From contig CAKQSC010000021.1 in NCBI GenBank assembly GCA_934271725.1, forward strand, positions 1 to 16,303: a stretch of DNA of 16,303 nt. Reading direction: 5' to 3'. Numbering within the stretch: position 1 is the stretch's first letter; the number at the start of each line of letters is the position of its first letter. Shown piece after piece: positions 12,403 through 16,303 of the stretch. Under the pieces are notes generated by a model. That model saw nothing but the letters and a program-made list of their open reading frames with translations, did no database searches and was not told the origin of the DNA. The stretch comes from an uncultured Clostridia bacterium. Lineage in GTDB: Bacteria; Bacillota; Clostridia; Christensenellales; Borkfalkiaceae. The translations under genes were made by a program, and so were the position numbers.

Positions 12403-12430
12403 CGCCCCGAAGGAAAAATCCTTCGGGGCG
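12403..12430 (-). terminator. Hairpin terminator after the virion-like gene block
   Basis: 12-bp perfect stem CGCCCCGAAGGA (12403-12414) with TCCTTCGGGGCG (12419-12430), loop AAAA. It lies 23 nt past the stop codon of the coiled-coil gene and just upstream of the rdgB promoter. The T tract on the minus strand is broken (CGACTTTGC), so efficiency is uncertain. Confidence 0.65.
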
Positions 12431-12453
12431 TTACGCCGTTTTTTAACAACCGA

Positions 12454-13350
12454 TTAAAGTTTGCTCATCCTGTACATCTGATAAAGAGTAGTATAGTAAT
12501 GCGGTCCGAGGTGGCGAATAAACTCCGTCGTCTGCGAAAAATCAAGGTACGCGCTCGTAGCCGACATTGTGGAATAATACGCCTGAATAACTGCGATTTT
12601 ATCCTCGTAGAATCCTAGCGCCTCCAACTTTTCGGAAGCGTATCCCGAAGTTATGCTGTTCAACACGCTCAACTTCAACCTCGCCGTAACTTCTTTCCAC
12701 TTATTATTTACGGCTATTTCTCTCTCGTTGACGGTATTGTTGTATTCGTTCGTTTCGTCCGTCTTTTTCTGCCTTTCTTCCTTATATTCCTTAACCAACT
12801 TGTCGAAAAGCAACTGTTTCTTTTTAAGAAACAACGTATCGGCTTCGGAAATCACGTTACTCAATTCCCCGTATTCCGCGTCGTATTTGCCTATCTGTAC
12901 GTCAAAACTCGCCCCTTCGACGGCTTTTTGCCTTGCGTACCTTTCGGTAATTTTTTCTTTCACGCCGTTTACTATCGTAGAAGAGGACATTCCTCTTTTG
13001 CCGAGTTCCGCATCGACGGACGCGAGTTCCTCGTCGCGCGCCTTGTCGAGGGCGTTCATTCTCGCCGTTTTTTTGCCTTCGAGAGCCGTTTTCTCCGCCC
13101 TGTTAGACGCCATTTTCGCCTGATAGGGAATAATATACTCTAATTTCAAAACGTTGGTTTCGTTTTCAGCCACTGCCGACGCTTTTGAAACCAAAGTGGC
13201 GTCGTCCGGCGGGGAATAAGTCCTTTTCGTAAAACTCGCAACGCTAAACGTCGGTATGGAAACGTCTTCCGTCTGCGGTTTATAATACGCGTCTATCTGT
13301 TCGAGATCCGAAAGCAACTCGCTTTTGCTTGCGGGTGTGGTAAAGTTCAT
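12454..13350 (-). CDS. Phage-like coiled-coil protein
   Basis: 298 aa, no signal peptide and no membrane segment. The central part (about 70-235) is highly charged and helical, rich in Lys, Glu, Ala and Arg, with long stretches lacking Gly/Pro, so an elongated coiled coil is expected. The ends are different: a Ser/Thr/Pro-containing N-terminus and a Tyr-rich C-terminus (PHYYTTLYQMYRMS). The start is 2 nt after the hub gene, and its ribosome site (AAAGGAG) lies inside the last codons of that gene. By position, after capsid, adaptor and hub, it could be a tail plug/needle or an ejection protein like those of short-tailed phages; no homology was recognised, so the role is inference. It is the last gene before rdgB. 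Confidence 0.75.
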   Translation of the reverse strand: MNFTTPASKSELLSDLEQIDAYYKPQTEDVSIPTFSVASFTKRTYSPPDDATLVSKASAVAENETNVLKLEYIIPYQAKMASNRAEKTALEGKKTARMNALDKARDEELASVDAELGKRGMSSSTIVNGVKEKITERYARQKAVEGASFDVQIGKYDAEYGELSNVISEADTLFLKKKQLLFDKLVKEYKEERQKKTDETNEYNNTVNEREIAVNNKWKEVTARLKLSVLNSITSGYASEKLEALGFYEDKIAVIQAYYSTMSATSAYLDFSQTTEFIRHLGPHYYTTLYQMYRMSKL

Positions 13351-13352
13351 TT

Positions 13353-14636
13353 TTAATTCTCCTTTATATAAAGCGTTATTTTTTCTATTTTACAGCTTGC
13401 CGAAGCGTTAGTAAGAGTAATCAGGATTTCTTTACCGCTTAAACGCACGTCCGTATAATCTCCGTTTTTAAAAGAAAACGTCGCGTCGCCCCCTCCGCCG
13501 TTGACAATAAACCCGGCACTTGTTCCTTTCGAGTACACTTTACCGAGCGTTATTCTTTTATTGCCGAAGTTAATTTTATACGTTATCTTGCAGGAACCGG
13601 GCGTGGCGTTCGTTTGTCTTACCATAGGTTTTACGCCCGTGGAAGTTCTTCCGTAAAAAGCCTCTCCGCCACCCGCGTCGACGACCGGCTCGGTTGCGAA
13701 ATCGAATATCACCCCGCCGTTGTCCTTTTCCGCATTGTAATAAACGAATACGGGAATACCGAATTTAAGCACTCTCGCCACGTATCTGCCGTTAGCGCAA
13801 AAACAATGCGAAACGCTTACGTCCTTATCTTCGGTGTTGTTGAAGAAGTTGTTTTTTACTATTTTTTTGCCGTCGAAAACGTGTATTCCGTCTCCCGTCA
13901 TAAACACCGCCTTGTTACGCACTTTTACAAGCGAATCCGAAATATAATCCCGTTTTAAACCGAACGCGGGTTCGAGTTTGTAATTTCTTCTGCTTTCCTC
14001 CGCCGACAGTCTGTATATCGCCTTTTTACAGAAAATATACAGGTCGTCGTTAAACGAATACAACCCCTCTGCCGATTCGGGAAGAGTTACGTAAACCGCG
14101 CCGTTCAAACTCAAATCCGCTTCCGAATCCGAAACACCGCCGATAAACAGCGTTTTGGCGTCGTCTGCCGTAATAACCGCCGTCGCTCCGCAAAAGTCGC
14201 ATAAATCTTTAAAGGGCGGAACAACGCTTTCGGTTACCGTTTCGCCGTCGAAAATATAAGTTTTCTTTCCGTCCGTTATAAAAACGACTTCTTTACCCGC
14301 GCCCGCCGATTTCTTAACGGTAAGCGAACCCGCCTTGTCGGTAGTCGCTATCTCCGTCGCCGTTGCCGACTCGTTAAAACAAACTATGTTATCCGATACG
14401 CTTTTGGTAAAGAAAAAAATCCTGCCGTTAAGTTTGGAAGCAAAAACTTTTTCGCCCGCTTTTACGTTTGCAAGAGTCGTTTCCGAGCCGGAAGACAACC
14501 CGTAGCCGTACACTACGTTTCCGTCGTCGTCCGTGTCGAAATTAAGCAAAGTGTTATAAGGTTTGCCTATAAGTTCGTATTTTTTAAAAGTTTCTTTTCT
14601 CTCGGGCGCGTAAGAACGTAACAATCTCATATCCAT
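13353..14636 (-). CDS. Beta-propeller-like phage hub/stopper protein
   Basis: 427 aa, rich in Gly, Asp, Val and Phe, with short beta-strand repeats of the form xGxxxxFxxxxxYxF/Dg. The middle (about 190-260) has the pattern typical of virion beta-propellers: GLYSFNDDLYIFCKKAIYRL, then a GLKRDYISDSLVKV step, then the DGIHVFDGKKI blade. P22 gp10 (472 aa, packaged-DNA stabilisation) and T7 gp12 are known virion propellers; the length, position after a capsid/adaptor pair, and fold pattern fit a gp10-like hub, but I cannot show homology. The C-terminus (about 345-427) looks like a separate beta domain. It overlaps the adaptor gene by 10 nt, with GGGAG 4 nt before the first of two in-frame ATGs. 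Confidence 0.65.
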   Translation of the reverse strand: MDMRLLRSYAPERKETFKKYELIGKPYNTLLNFDTDDDGNVVYGYGLSSGSETTLANVKAGEKVFASKLNGRIFFFTKSVSDNIVCFNESATATEIATTDKAGSLTVKKSAGAGKEVVFITDGKKTYIFDGETVTESVVPPFKDLCDFCGATAVITADDAKTLFIGGVSDSEADLSLNGAVYVTLPESAEGLYSFNDDLYIFCKKAIYRLSAEESRRNYKLEPAFGLKRDYISDSLVKVRNKAVFMTGDGIHVFDGKKIVKNNFFNNTEDKDVSVSHCFCANGRYVARVLKFGIPVFVYYNAEKDNGGVIFDFATEPVVDAGGGEAFYGRTSTGVKPMVRQTNATPGSCKITYKINFGNKRITLGKVYSKGTSAGFIVNGGGGDATFSFKNGDYTDVRLSGKEILITLTNASASCKIEKITLYIKEN

Positions 14637-15181
14637 CTTCTCCCTTTGAGTTTAAGACCTTTTCTTTTAAGTTGCGCGCTTAAAGACTCGTAAAACATTC
14701 TGTTCCACACGTTTGACAGCGCGTAGTCGCCCTCCGTCATAAAATATTCGCCCGCAATACCGTAAGCCACCGTTTTTGCGGACACGGGCGGACCGTCGAA
14801 ATACACTTCGCCGTCAAGTCTGTACTTAACGGGGAAATACCTGTATCTTACCTTTGCCGAAGAAACGCCCGTTTTAATACCGTCCGCTTCCGCTTCGTAA
14901 CTTACGGGAACGCCGTTTTCGTCGCATACGGAAATCACTTTCGCAACGTCCTGCGATAAACTGCCGTAACTTATTTTCCCGTTCGTAACGGAAACCGTTT
15001 CTTCCGTAACGAGAGGCACGTACCCTTCCGCTATTTCGCCAAGCACGTTGACGGCTATTCGCGTAAGTCTGTTTATCGGCTCGGAAGAAGTGGACGACGA
15101 AGTCATTTTTTCAAGACTTTCCACAAGTTCGCCATAACCCGTAAACGGCAACGCTTTGAGTATGATTTCTTTAATTTTCAT
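14627..15181 (-). CDS. Probable phage head-tail adaptor
   Basis: 184 aa. The N-terminus is helical (MKIKEIILKAL... to about residue 58), then a beta-rich middle (about 65-140), and a helical end with YGIAGEYFMTEGDY and NVWNRMFYESL, after which the chain is very basic (KRKGLKLKGRR). This helix-strand-helix layout with a basic tail and its place immediately after the capsid gene suggest a portal-binding adaptor (gp4-like or connector protein), a 12-copy ring component. No specific family was recognised. The ATG follows AAAAAGGAG. A stable hairpin (15200-15225) separates it from the capsid gene. Confidence 0.6.
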   Translation of the reverse strand: MKIKEIILKALPFTGYGELVESLEKMTSSSTSSEPINRLTRIAVNVLGEIAEGYVPLVTEETVSVTNGKISYGSLSQDVAKVISVCDENGVPVSYEAEADGIKTGVSSAKVRYRYFPVKYRLDGEVYFDGPPVSAKTVAYGIAGEYFMTEGDYALSNVWNRMFYESLSAQLKRKGLKLKGRRWI

Positions 15182-15199
15182 TTTTTCTCCTTTTTAAAA

Positions 15200-15225
15200 G
15201 TTTCCCCGCCGTTCGGCGGGGAAAC
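15200..15225 (-). terminator. Hairpin between capsid and adaptor genes, probable leaky terminator
   Basis: 11-bp perfect stem GTTTCCCCGCC (15200-15210) with GGCGGGGAAAC (15215-15225), 4-nt loop. On the minus strand it is followed by TTTTAAAAAGGAG, a short T run that passes directly into the adaptor ribosome site. It lies 10 nt after the capsid stop codon. Confidence 0.75.
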
Positions 15226-15235
15226 AAAAACAAAA

Positions 15236-16303
15236 TCAGCCCGTTACGCCTTTTAAGAGTCCTTGACCGCCCGGTCTCGTACACATAAGTTCGGCGTATT
15301 TTACGAGAGTCGCGGTATAAACCGCCTTGCCCGGAACCTGCTTTAAAATCTCGCCGTTTTCGCCCTGCAACCATTCCCAGTCGCAAAGTTGATGAAGTTC
15401 AAAATCGTCCGTATTAAGGAAGTAAATATATCCCGCAGGACAGAATCTGTCCGCAACGACGGGTATTCCGTTGTAACTTATCGCCTTGTAACCGCCTTGC
15501 AGTTCGAGGGCGGGCATCATTACGTTGTTCGCGGAAAGCGCTTTTTTTACGGCGCGTCTCGTATCGAAAGAACAAAGAATCATATTTATTCTCGAACCGG
15601 AACGCATCTCTATGGCGTCTATCGTTTCCTGTATTTTCGCTTCCGTAATCGCGCCGACGCTCGTCTGAATGTACGGAACCATATACTTATTGCTCTTGCT
15701 TACGCCGTAAAGAGAACCGGACGTAGCGAAAATCGCTTCGAGTCCCGTAAGTTCGTCTTTGGTGTTGTGAAGAGTGATTTTCGCTTTCGACACCTTGGTG
15801 CTGTCAAAAGTCTTTCCGAATACGGAAAAGGTGTTCTTTTCTTTATCCACTTCCGTAATTTTAAGATTGTTGTAACCGTCCTCACCGCTGACGTTGAAGT
15901 CGATTATCATTCCTTGTTCGATATTTCTCGCCGAATCTACCGTTACGACGGAATTCGTTGCCGAAGATACGGTTGCGAGAGTACCTTTGCCGTCGCCGAA
16001 CAACATTCTCGAAAAGTTGTAGTTGGCGGATTTTACCAACGATTCCATTTCCGCGTTGAGAAGATTTACCACCGCCCCGGAATTGTCCTTGGACGCCCTT
16101 ATCGCCTTGTCCGTAATTTCAATGGTGCCGTAAAGGTTTTTAAGCGGAGTAGTGAACTCGATGTATTTGTTTGCGTCCGCAGTAGGCAAATCGCCGTCTT
16201 CCGCGCACGCCGCCATACCGCCGTTTCTACCCGGTCTTACAAGTTTTACAACGTTTTTACCGTAAACGTCGTTGGTGGATTTTTCTATCGCCGTATAGAA
16301 AGG
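15236..16303 (-). CDS. Phage major capsid protein (HK97-like), partial
   Basis: The frame is open from the stop at 15236 to the right edge (355 codons), so the N-terminus lies outside. The ATG at 16214-16216 is internal: the 29 codons before it are open and continue in the same style (KNVVKLVRPGRNGGMAAC...). The protein has the layout of an HK97-fold capsid subunit: an N-terminal segment with PLKNLYGTIEITDKAI, an inserted beta domain around ATNSVVTVDSA, a helix (EAKIQETIDAIEMRSG) resembling the spine, and a C-terminal beta region with YNGIPVVADRFCPAGYIYFL, DFELHQLCDWEWL and the KAVYTATLVKYAELMC strand typical of phage capsids in Clostridia. It would form the icosahedral shell in many copies. 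Scaffold, protease and portal genes, if present, lie beyond the edge. Confidence 0.82.
   Translation of the reverse strand, partial: PFYTAIEKSTNDVYGKNVVKLVRPGRNGGMAACAEDGDLPTADANKYIEFTTPLKNLYGTIEITDKAIRASKDNSGAVVNLLNAEMESLVKSANYNFSRMLFGDGKGTLATVSSATNSVVTVDSARNIEQGMIIDFNVSGEDGYNNLKITEVDKEKNTFSVFGKTFDSTKVSKAKITLHNTKDELTGLEAIFATSGSLYGVSKSNKYMVPYIQTSVGAITEAKIQETIDAIEMRSGSRINMILCSFDTRRAVKKALSANNVMMPALELQGGYKAISYNGIPVVADRFCPAGYIYFLNTDDFELHQLCDWEWLQGENGEILKQVPGKAVYTATLVKYAELMCTRPGGQGLLKGVTG

Noticed and set aside
16214..16216. ATG as the start of the capsid protein
   Set aside because: No ribosome site precedes it and the frame is open and protein-like through the right edge, so the gene is simply cut by the window.

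Overview
The window looks like a chromosomal segment of a low-to-moderate GC Firmicute, most likely a Clostridia-class (gut-type) bacterium. The reasons are strong GGAGG-type ribosome sites, sigma-A promoters that are often exact TTGACA-17-TATAAT, encoded CCA ends on all tRNAs, and gene families typical of Clostridia (CmpB-like membrane protein, single-domain PTS_EIIC_2 permease, COG1768-type phosphohydrolase, rdgB followed by a YfcE-like phosphodiesterase). The standard genetic code fits throughout. I saw no CRISPR array, IS element, integrase or transposase.

Layout. (1) 1-607, minus: the N-terminal part of a secreted lipoprotein with repeated Cys-rich motifs, running off the left edge. (2) 721-1494, minus: a CmpB-like membrane protein with its own perfect promoter. 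(3) 1647-6088, minus: a compact five-gene operon (phosphohydrolase, PTS-type IIC permease, YcjF-like DUF697 membrane protein, alpha/beta-hydrolase, phosphoribosyltransferase) with a promoter at 6108-6136 and a terminator at 1610-1640. (4) 6186-6893, plus: tcdA, whose start codon sits where transcription should begin. (5) About 7006-7250, plus: an unannotated structured RNA gene with perfect promoter and strong terminator. (6) 7261-9503, minus: a Cys-containing protein of possible spore-coat type, a four-helix membrane protein with a coiled coil, and ogt. (7) 9504-9859: no protein gene, but an orphan promoter. (8) 9860-10357, minus: a small unrecognised ORF. (9) 10456-11159, minus: eight tRNA genes (transcribed Gly-Arg-His-Gln-Lys-Lys-Leu-Pro) from a perfect promoter to a terminator. 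(10) 11322-12358, minus: rdgB and yfcE, overlapping by 4 nt; rdgB also appears leaderless. (11) 12454 to the right edge, minus: four co-directional phage-like virion genes (major capsid protein, probable adaptor, beta-propeller-like hub/stopper, coiled-coil protein) that end directly against rdgB.

Most interesting points: the structured RNA; two housekeeping genes (tcdA and rdgB) with the same leaderless promoter geometry; and a short, host-like virion gene block with a hairpin between capsid and adaptor that may set their ratio. Whether that block is a prophage end or a domesticated particle cannot be decided from this window.
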